This document shows, one piece after another, positions 37,524 through 45,529 of a stretch of 64,000 bases of DNA; within the stretch, counting starts at the first letter, position 1, and each line of letters starts with the position of its first letter. The position numbers were made by a program, and so were the translations under genes. The notes under the pieces were generated by a model. The model was not told the origin of the DNA. It ran no database searches and saw only the letters and a list, made by a program, of their open reading frames with translations. The DNA comes from Hodarchaeum sp048939265 (GTDB lineage: Archaea; Asgardarchaeota; Heimdallarchaeia; Hodarchaeales; Hodarchaeaceae). The DNA lies in NCBI GenBank assembly GCA_048939265.1, contig JBHLPQ010000001.1, positions 10,318 to 74,317 of the forward strand, read 5' to 3'.

Positions 37524-38291
37524 ATGACGAATGAAAAAGAGGCCTCTCTCATGTCAGCAGAGCAAAACAATGTACTGTTTCAGAAATTCAATCTTTCCTT
37601 AAATCTAAAATTACCTCTAGCATTACTCATTGAAGCTCTTACACACCCGTCCTACAAATCAGTAGATCCTAATATTCGTGATAATCAACGACTTGAAACG
37701 CTTGGAGATTCCGTTATTGATCTTCTCGTTCTTAATTGGTTCTATCACAAGGATGTAATGACTGAAGGAATGTTAACGAAGAAACGGGCCGAAATTGTCC
37801 AAAACACCACATTAGCGAAAATAGGGAAAGACTTACAATTAGACTCAATCCTACGCTGTGCACCAGCTTATATAATTCAAGAAAAAGATATTGCTGATAC
37901 TATTGAAGCCATCTTCGGAGCAGTATTCGTAGCTAATGGATTGTCTTTATGTCAGTCGCTGTTATTACAACTGTTTGAGGATCTTTTAGATAATGCTTTG
38001 AACTCCGATGAGAATGAAAGCTTTATTCTAGGCCAAAATGAAATTAATCCAAAAAATCAGCTCCAGGAATTTTTTCAGCAGCGGTATTTACCTGAACCTA
38101 TATATCGATTACTTAAAAAGGAGGGGAGTGATCATGAACCAAGATATTGGTATTTATGTCAAGGAACATACCAAGAGGAGATTGTGAAAGGGGAAGGATT
38201 TGGAAAAAATAAAAAAGAAGCGCAGAAAGACGCTGCCCAAAACTTGCTCAAAAAACTCATTCACTTGGAAAATCAGGTTAATTGTGATTAA
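37524..38291 (+). CDS. rnc: Ribonuclease III with intact catalytic site and dsRBD
   Basis: 255 residues in the usual bacterial layout. The RNase III domain carries the signature NQRLETLGDSVI (E58, D62) and DTIEAIFGAV (D125, E128), so the four acidic metal ligands are intact with the normal spacings of 4 and 3. A double-stranded RNA-binding domain follows (about 182-252: NPKNQLQEFFQQ, a beta strand, and GEGFGKNKKEAQKDAAQNLL). Cuts dsRNA, for example rRNA precursors in bacteria. Most archaea lack it and use other nucleases for rRNA, so lateral origin is likely. ATG at 37551 with GAGG before it is an alternative start. Convergent with uS19 after 19 bases. Confidence 0.95.
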   Translation: MTNEKEASLMSAEQNNVLFQKFNLSLNLKLPLALLIEALTHPSYKSVDPNIRDNQRLETLGDSVIDLLVLNWFYHKDVMTEGMLTKKRAEIVQNTTLAKIGKDLQLDSILRCAPAYIIQEKDIADTIEAIFGAVFVANGLSLCQSLLLQLFEDLLDNALNSDENESFILGQNEINPKNQLQEFFQQRYLPEPIYRLLKKEGSDHEPRYWYLCQGTYQEEIVKGEGFGKNKKEAQKDAAQNLLKKLIHLENQVNCD

Positions 38292-38310
38292 GCAATGTTT
38301 CAAAGAACTT

Positions 38311-38706
38311 CTATTTCAAGGGGACAAATTGTGATCCTCTTGTGGCTCCAATACCAGGAGCGGAGTGCTTAACCTGTTTACAGGTGGGCGCAAACTCCCC
38401 TAAATAATGTCCAAGCATTTCTGGGAGAAGATTGACACGAAGAAACTCCTTACCGTTGTAAACCTGAACAACAGCACCAATAAGTTCGGGAAGAATGATG
38501 AAATCGCGGCAGTGCGTTCGAATAGGCCGTTTTGATTCTTTGCTAGCCAGAATGCGTTCCATTAGTTTAATGTGCTGAGAACTCATTCCACGGGTCAGAG
38601 ATCGACGCTGGCGAGCAGGAAGGAGGGAAATAAATTCATCCATGGATTTTTGACGGAGTTCATCGAGTGTAAATCCACGATAACGAAAACCACGACGTGA
38701 TGACAA
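38311..38706 (-). CDS. Ribosomal protein uS19
   Basis: 131 residues of archaeal/eukaryotic type uS19, which binds the head of the small subunit. Conserved stretches are RTHCRDFIILPELIG, VYNGKEFLRVNLLPEMLGHYLGEF and the C-terminal GIGATRGSQFVPLK. A TTG start at 38706 is used, with AGGTGA six bases upstream. It is normally just before uL22 on the same strand; here it is inverted and alone, ending beside RNase III, with uL22 leading a divergent operon 361 bases away. Confidence 0.95.
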   Translation of the reverse strand: MSSRRGFRYRGFTLDELRQKSMDEFISLLPARQRRSLTRGMSSQHIKLMERILASKESKRPIRTHCRDFIILPELIGAVVQVYNGKEFLRVNLLPEMLGHYLGEFAPTCKQVKHSAPGIGATRGSQFVPLK

Positions 38707-39067
38707 TTAAATTCACCTTTACTTTCATATCCAGGGAAAATAAGATAGGGTTAAAAAAAAGTAGGTAGACCATCTGATGGAGGAGAGTTAAGAAAATTAA
38801 ATGTATTAAAAATGCTGTATTATAAAAAAGGTTAGAATGGAGAATTTAATGTGTTGTAGAAACCAAAATAGCTGAAATAATGAATAGGCAAGGAAGAGGC
38901 AGAAATTCTTCAAAGGATTTGAAATGCGTACATGAATCAGTGGGAGGAGATGATTTTTATAACGAAAAAATCGTAACCTTAAATGTTTAAAACAAGCCAA
39001 TACTACGTGTAAAGGTTAAAAAACAGGAAAACAATAGAGGATTCAGGATTATTCCTCAATCTTTAAA
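38707..39067. promoter_or_regulatory. Divergent promoter region between uS19 and the uL22 operon
   Basis: 361 bases, AT-rich, no credible ORF. It must hold promoters for both directions. Several TATA-like runs are present (near 38953-38961 and 38985-38991 for the + strand), none clearly better than the others. The + strand start ATG at 39068 has little leader and no strong ribosome-binding site. Confidence 0.45.
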
Positions 39068-39544
39068 ATGGTTGAATTTGAAGTGCCGAATTACAAGATC
39101 TCCGTCTTTGGGTTAGATGCAGACCGCACTGCGATTGCAACAGGACGGAATATGCGAATTTCGCCAAAGCATGCTCGTGAAATTTGTCATGAATTAAAAG
39201 GGAAATACTTAGAAACCGCTCAAGAATATCTTGAACAAGTAATCGCAGGAGAAAAAAGTGTTCCTTTCAAACGATATCGGAAAAAAATACCTCACCGACG
39301 CGATTTACAGAAATGGCCAGCAGGGCGTTACCCCCAAAAGGCAGCAAGGGAAATTCTCCGAGTCTTGGAAAATGTGGAACAGAATTCCTCATTCAAAGGA
39401 TTAGAGGTTAGCCGGTTACGAATAACCCATATTGCGGCTCAAAGAGGACGAAAAATCCGAGGAATTATGCCACGAGCCCATGGACGGTCATCACCAAGCA
39501 ATCAAACATTAACTCATGTCGAGGTAGTGGTTACGGAGGAGTGA
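39068..39544 (+). CDS. Ribosomal protein uL22
   Basis: 158 residues. Conserved blocks are RNMRISPKHAREICHELKGK, LEQVIAGEKSVPFKRYRKKIPHR and a C-terminal GIMPRAHGRSSPSNQTLTH beta-hairpin that reaches into the exit tunnel. It opens the ribosomal operon here, since the normally preceding genes (uL3, uL4, uL23, uL2, uS19) are missing or inverted. Four bases separate it from uS3. Confidence 0.95.
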   Translation: MVEFEVPNYKISVFGLDADRTAIATGRNMRISPKHAREICHELKGKYLETAQEYLEQVIAGEKSVPFKRYRKKIPHRRDLQKWPAGRYPQKAAREILRVLENVEQNSSFKGLEVSRLRITHIAAQRGRKIRGIMPRAHGRSSPSNQTLTHVEVVVTEE

Positions 39545-39548
39545 GGGA

Positions 39549-40340
39549 ATGGCTGCAAGAAAAGAGTTATTAAATAGGAATTTGCAATACGTTCAAGTAA
39601 GTGAATACCTAAATGATGAATTACAGTTAGCAGGGCAAGGGAAGGTTGAGATTCATAAAACACCAATGGGCCATCGAGTGGTAATCCACGCTGTACGATT
39701 AGGAATGGTGATTGGGAGACGTGGACGAAATATTAGAAAAATCACTGAAATTCTAGAGCATAAATTCGGATTAGAAACTCCTCAACTAGAAATCAAAGAT
39801 CTTGAAAATCCTAGACTTAATTCCCGAGTAATGGCTGGTAGATTAATTTCACAAATTCAAAAGGGGTTCCACTTTCGTAGAGCAGGGTATGCTTTAGTTC
39901 GACGAATCATGTCCGCAGACGCACGAGGTTGCGAAATTACAATAAAAGGCAAATTAACCTCCCAACGAGCACGTGCGGAAGTTTTCAGAGAAGGGTTCGT
40001 GGCAAAATGTGGAGAGCCTTCAAAAAGATACGTCGAAGATACAGTAATGGAAGTAACACTCAAACAGGGAGTTATCGGGGTACATGTAAAGATTATGCAA
40101 CCCGATGCAGTACTCCCTGATGATGCCGTACTCATACCAAATGTTTTTGGTGAACCAAAAGATGAAGTGATCATCGAGGAAGAAGAAGAATTTGTCGAAG
40201 AAGAACTAAAACCAGAAACTGAGGAAGAGCCCATACCTGAAACGAAAGCAGAAGAAGATATAATTGAAGCGGATCCTGAAGATGCAATTGAAAAAAGTGA
40301 AGAATTGCTGAAAGAGGAAGATTTTGAAGAAGAAAGGTGA
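39549..40340 (+). CDS. Ribosomal protein uS3 with acidic tail
   Basis: 263 residues. The KH domain has the loop GMVIGRRGRNIRKI (about 57-70), and the C-terminal uS3 domain has SADARGCEITIKGKLTSQRA. It guards the mRNA entry site. After about residue 205 comes a long acidic tail of Glu, Asp and Pro, common in archaeal uS3. Its stop overlaps the start of uL29 (GTGA). Confidence 0.95.
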   Translation: MAARKELLNRNLQYVQVSEYLNDELQLAGQGKVEIHKTPMGHRVVIHAVRLGMVIGRRGRNIRKITEILEHKFGLETPQLEIKDLENPRLNSRVMAGRLISQIQKGFHFRRAGYALVRRIMSADARGCEITIKGKLTSQRARAEVFREGFVAKCGEPSKRYVEDTVMEVTLKQGVIGVHVKIMQPDAVLPDDAVLIPNVFGEPKDEVIIEEEEEFVEEELKPETEEEPIPETKAEEDIIEADPEDAIEKSEELLKEEDFEEER

Positions 40341-40558
40341 TAGAAACGGCAATATTAAGGAAAGCTGAGATTCGGAAATTGTCTCTTCCTGAACGGGAGA
40401 AGAAGTTAAAAGAATTGAAAACCGAATTATTGACATTGAGAGGCAAAGCTAAAACAGGATCAATTGAATCCGCCGGTCGTGTCCGTGAACTAAGACGAAC
40501 AGTGGCACGAATCCTTACCATTAATAAGGAAGAGCAAAATGTCCCGAAATCACCGTGA
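40337..40558 (+). CDS. Ribosomal protein uL29
   Basis: 73 residues, two helices, starting with GTG overlapping the uS3 stop. KAEIRKLSLPEREKKLKELKTELLTLRGKAKTG-type pattern and ELRRTVARILTINKE are typical of uL29 at the exit tunnel. No SUI1 gene follows, unlike many archaea. Its end overlaps the start of the Rpp29 gene by 20 bases. Confidence 0.93.
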   Translation: MIETAILRKAEIRKLSLPEREKKLKELKTELLTLRGKAKTGSIESAGRVRELRRTVARILTINKEEQNVPKSP

Positions 40559-40826
40559 AGTATCACTAGAGAGAAATCTATTAAGAATTAGGTTAATAAA
40601 TCGTCAATGCGAAATTGAATATTCAGGCAATGTATTTTCAGGACAAATTAGGAACGAAACAAAAAATACCTGGGAAATAATGACCACATCAGGGTTGAAA
40701 ACAATCCCAAAGGATCAAGCTAAATTACGAATCACAATTAATAACCAATCATACAAAATAAATGGTAACCAAATGAAAGGACGATATGAAGATCGCATTA
40801 AGCGTATGAGGAAACGTAAATGGTGA
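40539..40826 (+). CDS. rnp1: Ribonuclease P protein subunit Rpp29 (Rnp1)
   Basis: 95 residues. A small Sm-like beta-barrel (GNVFSGQIRNETKNTWEI, then TIPKDQAKLRI and a final basic helix) as in archaeal Rpp29/Pop4, part of the RNase P that trims tRNA 5' ends. It is a regular member of the archaeal ribosomal operon. ATG at 40539 after an AAGGAAGAG site; it overlaps uS17 by seven bases. Confidence 0.9.
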   Translation: MSRNHREVSLERNLLRIRLINRQCEIEYSGNVFSGQIRNETKNTWEIMTTSGLKTIPKDQAKLRITINNQSYKINGNQMKGRYEDRIKRMRKRKW

Positions 40827-41164
40827 AGAAAAAGTATTCACGACAAATTGGAATCGCCCCGACACCTAAGAGGACGTGTGATGACCAGAACTGTCCCTTC
40901 CATGGAACATTATCTGTTCGTGGACGAATTATTGAAACAAAAGTGATTTCAGACAGAATGGACAAAACAGTGACAGTTGAAAGACCATATCTGGAATTAA
41001 TAAGGAAATACAAACGTTATGGGCGATCAACAATACGAATGCATGCTCATAATCCCCCTTGCATCGACGCGAAGGTGGGAGACCATATACGAATTGGAGA
41101 ATGTCGTCCACTATCAAAAACCGTTTCTTTCGTTGTAATTGAAAATCTTGGGAAAGGAGAATGA
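40820..41164 (+). CDS. Ribosomal protein uS17
   Basis: 114 residues. An archaeal-type N-terminal extension with CDDQNCPFHG, then the OB-fold of uS17 with GRIIETKVISDRMDKTVTV, RYGRSTIRMHAHNPPC and KVGDHIRIGECRPLSKT. Its ATG overlaps the Rpp29 stop codon region, so the two are likely coupled in translation. Confidence 0.95.
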   Translation: MVKKKYSRQIGIAPTPKRTCDDQNCPFHGTLSVRGRIIETKVISDRMDKTVTVERPYLELIRKYKRYGRSTIRMHAHNPPCIDAKVGDHIRIGECRPLSKTVSFVVIENLGKGE

Positions 41165-41168
41165 TAAA

Positions 41169-41585
41169 GTGAAAAAAAGAAGATCATTAAGGCTTGTAAC
41201 AAGGCGAATAACACGCGCACTACCCACTGGAGCTATTGTAAGAGTGGCAGATAACTCTGGGGCAAGAATGATTCAGGTAATTAGTGTGAAAGGGCATAAC
41301 ACCCGATTAAGAAGACAACCAGCTGCTAGGGTCGGGGATATGATCGTATGTTCAGTCAAAAAAGGAACCCCAAAACTAAGAAGGCAGATAGTCCACGCCG
41401 TTGTAATTAGACAGAAAAAACCCTATAAACGATCAGATGGGAGTTGGGTATATTTTGAAGATAACGCAGTAGTAGTCACAAACGAACAAGGAGAACCACG
41501 TGGAAGCGAAATCCGAGGAGCCGTATCAAAAGAAGCTGCTGATGCGTGGCCACGAATTGCGAGTACTGCAAGAGTGATTTCCTGA
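41169..41585 (+). CDS. Ribosomal protein uL14
   Basis: 138 residues from GTG at 41169, which has AAGGAG upstream. The open frame extends back to 41139 but that part overlaps uS17. Conserved features are ALPTGAIVRVADNSGARMI, RVGDMIVCSVKKGTP, VHAVVIRQKKPYKR and the C-terminal WPRIAS. It lies at the subunit interface. Confidence 0.94.
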   Translation: MKKRRSLRLVTRRITRALPTGAIVRVADNSGARMIQVISVKGHNTRLRRQPAARVGDMIVCSVKKGTPKLRRQIVHAVVIRQKKPYKRSDGSWVYFEDNAVVVTNEQGEPRGSEIRGAVSKEAADAWPRIASTARVIS

Positions 41586-41597
41586 AAGGTGAAAAAA

Positions 41598-42014
41598 ATG
41601 GGTACAAAGACTCGAGATCCATCGAAACAAAGACGCAGGCTATACTCCGCAGACTCATTTCATCGATCAAAACTGATGTCAGCACGACTCTCCAAAGACC
41701 TACGAGAGAAGTACAAGGTGAGAAAAATGCCCGTACGAACAGGCGATACGGTCTATATTACCACGGGCGACTTCACTGGGACAGAAGGGAAAGTACTCTC
41801 TATCGATACGAAAAAACGACGATTAGCAGTTGATGGAATTGCCCGCGAGAAAGCAGATAAATCAAAAGTAATGTACAAAATTGACCCCTCAAAAGTGGTT
41901 ATTCGGCGGTTTGGAAAAGTAGATAGATCACGAAAGAAGATTCTTGAGCGACGGGCAAAAATGGAACTGGAAATTGACGAAGAGGACATCAGCGTTGTGG
42001 AAGAAGAGGAATAA
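41598..42014 (+). CDS. Ribosomal protein uL24
   Basis: 138 residues from ATG at 41598, which has AAGGTGA upstream; the longer GTG start at 41589 is rejected. The archaeal N-terminal extension (KTRDPSKQRRRLYSAD) precedes the KOW motif region with VRTGDTVYITTGDFTGTEGKV, and an acidic tail ends the protein. It assembles early on the large subunit. Confidence 0.94.
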   Translation: MGTKTRDPSKQRRRLYSADSFHRSKLMSARLSKDLREKYKVRKMPVRTGDTVYITTGDFTGTEGKVLSIDTKKRRLAVDGIAREKADKSKVMYKIDPSKVVIRRFGKVDRSRKKILERRAKMELEIDEEDISVVEEEE

Positions 42015-42028
42015 TGGAGTAGAGAACA

Positions 42029-42811
42029 ATGGGTAAGAAAGGAAGTCCCCGACATAGAAAACGATTAAGTGCTCCAATCGCATATCCTATCCCAAGAAAG
42101 CATGGAATCTTTACAATCAGACCTTACCCGACACGAAGTACAAGGGAATCTTCGATCCCGTTAGGAATTGTAATTAGAGAAATATTAGGATACGCCAAAA
42201 CCCTTTCCGAAGTTAAAAAAATACTCAGCAAGAAAATAATCAAAATTGATGGAAAAGTGCAAACTAGCTATAAATCTAGCTTAGGACCAATGGATATATT
42301 GGAAATTACCAAAACGGAGGAATATTTTCGGCTAACCCCCTACCGTGGCAAACGAAGATTCAAATTACACCCAATTACCAAAGATAACGCTCATCTAAAA
42401 ATGCAACGAATCCAAAGAAAACAGACAGTCAAGAATAACTTAATTCAACTTACATTTCACGATGGGAGGAACTACTTAATGGATCCTAAAGAGAAGTACA
42501 AATTTCCTATACAAGAACTTGCAGCCAAAGACAGTGTGATGTTCAACCTGGAAGAAAAAATAATCGAAGATCATTTCCCCTTTACTGAAGGTAACACCGC
42601 ATTAATTATGGGAGGACATAATGTAGGAATCGTTGGCAAAATCCAAGAGATTGAAGCTCAAAGCGGTCGGAGAACAAAAACAGTTACTTTAGAAACAGAA
42701 GAAGGAGAAATAAAAACAACAGATCAACATCTATTTGTCATCGGCCGAGAAGAACCAGTCATTGAAATACCACAAGTAATCATCACCGAGGATACTCAAG
42801 ATGAGCTTTAG
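42029..42811 (+). CDS. Ribosomal protein eS4
   Basis: 260 residues. The archaeal/eukaryotic eS4 set: RHRKRLSAPIAYPIPRKHG start, the S4 RNA-binding domain (LGYAKTLSEVKKILSKKIIKIDGKVQT), and the KOW domain GNTALIMGGHNVGIVGKI. Present only in archaea and eukaryotes, it helps to fix the archaeal origin of this window. The last bases overlap the start of uL5. Confidence 0.95.
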   Translation: MGKKGSPRHRKRLSAPIAYPIPRKHGIFTIRPYPTRSTRESSIPLGIVIREILGYAKTLSEVKKILSKKIIKIDGKVQTSYKSSLGPMDILEITKTEEYFRLTPYRGKRRFKLHPITKDNAHLKMQRIQRKQTVKNNLIQLTFHDGRNYLMDPKEKYKFPIQELAAKDSVMFNLEEKIIEDHFPFTEGNTALIMGGHNVGIVGKIQEIEAQSGRRTKTVTLETEEGEIKTTDQHLFVIGREEPVIEIPQVIITEDTQDEL

Positions 42812-43403
42812 AAAAAGAACTCTCCCAACAGAAGAAGAAGAAAGGAAACCAGTTCCACTCACAGATGCCGAAAAAGCCTATGTAAAAGAATGGAAAGCAC
42901 ATCCAATGCGAAAACCACGCATTTTAAAAGTGTGCGTGAACTTTGCAGTAGGATCATCCGGACCAAAACTGGAACAAGCTAGAGAACTGTGTGAAATCTT
43001 AACAAATCAAGCACCAGCAGATGGGAGAGCAAAAGAGTCTGTTAGAGGATTTGGTATTAGAAAACATGAACCCATCGCAGTATTCACAACGCTAAGAGGA
43101 GAACTTGCTGAAGAATTCCTGAAGAAAGCGTTTTGGGCTGTAGAAGATCAAGTTTCACAGAGAAATTTTGATAGACATGGAAACCTATCATTGGGAATAG
43201 ACGACCACCTAAAATTACCCAATATTAAATACGATCCTAAAATCGGAGTTCACGGATTTGATACAACAGTAGTTTTGGAACGCCCTGGTTATCGAACAAA
43301 TCGACGGAGATCACGGAGAATGAAAATCCCAGCTAGCCATAGAATTACTAAAGAGGAAGGTATTGCTTTTTTCAAGCATGAGTTCAATCTTGGAGTTGTC
43401 TAA
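42801..43403 (+). CDS. Ribosomal protein uL5
   Basis: 200 residues. An acidic N-terminal extension of about 40 residues is followed by the uL5 core: VCVNFAVGSSGPKLEQA, VRGFGIRKHEPIAVFTTLRG, DDHLKLPNIKYDPKIGVHGFD and RSRRMKIPASHRITKEE. Binds 5S rRNA. The start lies 11 bases inside eS4. Confidence 0.95.
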   Translation: MSFRKRTLPTEEEERKPVPLTDAEKAYVKEWKAHPMRKPRILKVCVNFAVGSSGPKLEQARELCEILTNQAPADGRAKESVRGFGIRKHEPIAVFTTLRGELAEEFLKKAFWAVEDQVSQRNFDRHGNLSLGIDDHLKLPNIKYDPKIGVHGFDTTVVLERPGYRTNRRRSRRMKIPASHRITKEEGIAFFKHEFNLGVV

Positions 43404-43404
43404 T

Positions 43405-43563
43405 ATGCATAAGATGTCAGAGCCAAAGAAAAAGTTTGGGAAGGGAACACGTACCTGTCGGAGATGTGGGACACATAGAGCAGTTATACGAAAATATGGA
43501 TTGTACATCTGCAGACGATGTATCCGAGAAATTGCAGACGACTTAGGTTTTAGAAAATATTGA
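43405..43563 (+). CDS. Ribosomal protein uS14 (Zn-binding type)
   Basis: 52 residues from ATG at 43405, with GGAG upstream. The four Cys Zn site is intact: CRRCG and CRRC, with the RKYGLYICRRCIREIADDLGFRKY end. Its last four bases overlap the TTG start of the methyltransferase gene, so no further ribosomal gene (uS8, uL6, eL32 and so on) follows here. Confidence 0.94.
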   Translation: MHKMSEPKKKFGKGTRTCRRCGTHRAVIRKYGLYICRRCIREIADDLGFRKY

Positions 43564-44429
43564 CAGCTAGACGAACTCCATTCCAACAAATTCAACAAGT
43601 AATCCGAGACCAAGAAATTCTACCAGAAAAAAAGCTTGCACTATTACCAAAACGCTGGAAGCGAGTAGGGGAAGTAGGGATATTAAATCTGAACCCAGAA
43701 CTCTTACCCTGGAAGAGAGAAATAGGGGAAAAATATCTAGAATTCTTACCAGAACTAAAGACAATTGCACATAAAGTTGGAATAACAACTGCCACGATAA
43801 GGCAACCTGATAATGAGGTTCTAGCAGGAGACACCAATACAGTCACGCTACACAAGGAGTTAGGCTGTAAATTCTGGATAGACGCGCTGAAACTGACATT
43901 TTCCAATGGAAATCATGCAGAACGACAAAGGATGATAAGAATCTGCCAGAAACGGGAACAAATTATTGATATGTTTGCCTGTGTTGGAAACTTGTCATTA
44001 CCAATAGCTGTTCACAATCCAGCTGTTAAAATAAAAGGAATTGAAATCAATCCAGAGGCATTTGAGTTCTTGAAAAAGAATATTCAGGTGAATCAGGTTA
44101 AGGAACAATACCAAGCAGTATTTGGGGATAACCGGAAAGTCACACCAAAGGATTGGGCAGATCGAGTAATTATGGGATATTTCACCAGTGATAATGCTCA
44201 ACTTGCTGCTGCCCTTACGAGTTTAAACCAAGAACATGGAGGAATCATTCATGTTCATGGATTATCTAGCTCACGTAATCCAACTGATTGGCATCCACAA
44301 ATACAAGCAGTAATTGAAGAATCATTTCCTCATCTTATAATTAAAACTAATTATAAAAAAATTATCAAGACAGTCGCACCAGGCATTAACCACTATGTTA
44401 ATGATATAGAAATACTATCCAATAAATAA
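43560..44429 (+). CDS. Trm5/TYW2-family methyltransferase-like enzyme (probably Taw2)
   Basis: 289 residues. An N-terminal domain of the Trm5/TYW2 type (VGEVGILNLNPELLPWKREIGEKYLE) is followed by the SAM-binding fold with motif I MFACVGNLSLPIAV and the acidic GIEINPEAFEFLKKNI. The catalytic region reads VIMGYFTSDN, where Trm5 has NLP and archaeal Taw2 has a GY motif, so I favour the Taw2 branch, which moves the aminocarboxypropyl group of SAM to form wyosine on tRNA-Phe. It could also be a tRNA m1G37 enzyme of the Trm5 group. Start TTG overlaps the uS14 stop. Confidence 0.8.
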   Translation: MTARRTPFQQIQQVIRDQEILPEKKLALLPKRWKRVGEVGILNLNPELLPWKREIGEKYLEFLPELKTIAHKVGITTATIRQPDNEVLAGDTNTVTLHKELGCKFWIDALKLTFSNGNHAERQRMIRICQKREQIIDMFACVGNLSLPIAVHNPAVKIKGIEINPEAFEFLKKNIQVNQVKEQYQAVFGDNRKVTPKDWADRVIMGYFTSDNAQLAAALTSLNQEHGGIIHVHGLSSSRNPTDWHPQIQAVIEESFPHLIIKTNYKKIIKTVAPGINHYVNDIEILSNK

Positions 44430-44480
44430 GATGCAATCAGGGAAGGAAATCTGTCCACAGGGGCAATAAAAAAGATAAGC

Positions 44481-45374
44481 TTATTGTTTTTGCATGAAAG
44501 AGAGAAATTCAGTAACTTGAGAATGAATATCACGAGCCTCCTCCTTAGAAAGAAGATAATTATCATGAATAACAGCATTACGGAGAGAGTTGAGGCGATT
44601 GAAAAACCGTTGGTACTGAAATAGCCCATAATGGGCCACTTTAGCATCTAAACCTGTTTTAAAGTTCCCATCGAGGCTCAACACCTCTCGCACTGTTGAA
44701 TGAGCATAATGGATGAAAGCATTAAGATAAATCAGATTTTCTCCTTTTGTCCCTTCTTCAAAGCATTCTAATGCAAGGTTCCAGACATTCTCTGCTTCAG
44801 GAGGTATTTGAAAAACAATCTTTGATTTAACTACAGGAGTAGAAATAACTGAAGGCCCATTGGTTTCAGGCTCATTAATCTGGGGAGATTCATCAGAAAC
44901 ATCAAGAAGTTCATCTGTTTTTGGAATTCCAGGAGGAAAGGATAGACGAATTTCTAACTGTTGTAGAATAGAATTTAACTCTGCTGTAATAGAAGGGTGG
45001 GATTCTAACCTCGCTTTGGCCTCAATAAGAAAGAAAGATGCTTTGAGGAATTCATCTTTAGATTTAAAAATATCTGCAATCCGTAACCAAGTACTTACAT
45101 CCTCTGGACACCATTTAGTAGCCTCAAAAAATAGCTTTACTGCCTCAAGATCTTTGCCTTCTTCCTTCAGGATCATAGCTCGTAAAATCCAGAAATCTAT
45201 CAACAGGGATACGTTATTATTGCTTAATTCCCTAAGGGAGGCAATATGAACAGAATCAACATCCCCAGAATCATCAGCTAAGATTAATTCAACAATATCG
45301 ATAATGGCTTCTCCATTAGGATGAGTTTCTAAACTCCTAACGAAATTAGAAACTAATTGGCTAGTTCCTTCCAT
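44481..45374 (-). CDS. TPR protein with C-terminal HEPN-like domain
   Basis: 297 residues. Three or so TPR-like helix pairs (about 55-145), a Pro/Ser-rich linker (about 148-182), then a helical domain (about 190-297). This last part holds LRNAVIHDNYLLSKEEA, an RNxxxH motif followed by a helix with Glu residues; this is the usual HEPN active-site pattern (R-x4-6-H) of RNases and nucleotidyltransferase partners. Whether it is an active RNase is not known from sequence. The protein could be a defence or RNA-control factor, or a scaffold with a degenerate HEPN fold. No neighbouring toxin-antitoxin or defence gene is evident. Confidence 0.6.
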   Translation of the reverse strand: MEGTSQLVSNFVRSLETHPNGEAIIDIVELILADDSGDVDSVHIASLRELSNNNVSLLIDFWILRAMILKEEGKDLEAVKLFFEATKWCPEDVSTWLRIADIFKSKDEFLKASFFLIEAKARLESHPSITAELNSILQQLEIRLSFPPGIPKTDELLDVSDESPQINEPETNGPSVISTPVVKSKIVFQIPPEAENVWNLALECFEEGTKGENLIYLNAFIHYAHSTVREVLSLDGNFKTGLDAKVAHYGLFQYQRFFNRLNSLRNAVIHDNYLLSKEEARDIHSQVTEFLSFMQKQ

Positions 45375-45529
45375 TGTTATTAACCGAAAAGTCTTAACAT
45401 GTCAATTATGAAAAAAAGATCTTTTACATTATTCTTACCTGTAGTTCTTTTTTAAAGTCCAAAAAAAAAGAAAATAATGATCGTAATCATTTCAGTAAGA
45501 TACTGGAAAAAGGAGCCCTTTTGAAATTA

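Noticed and set aside
38806..39000. 64-codon ORF on the minus strand between uS19 and uL22
   Set aside because: Hydrophobic/basic mix without motif in an AT-rich promoter region; most likely not coding.
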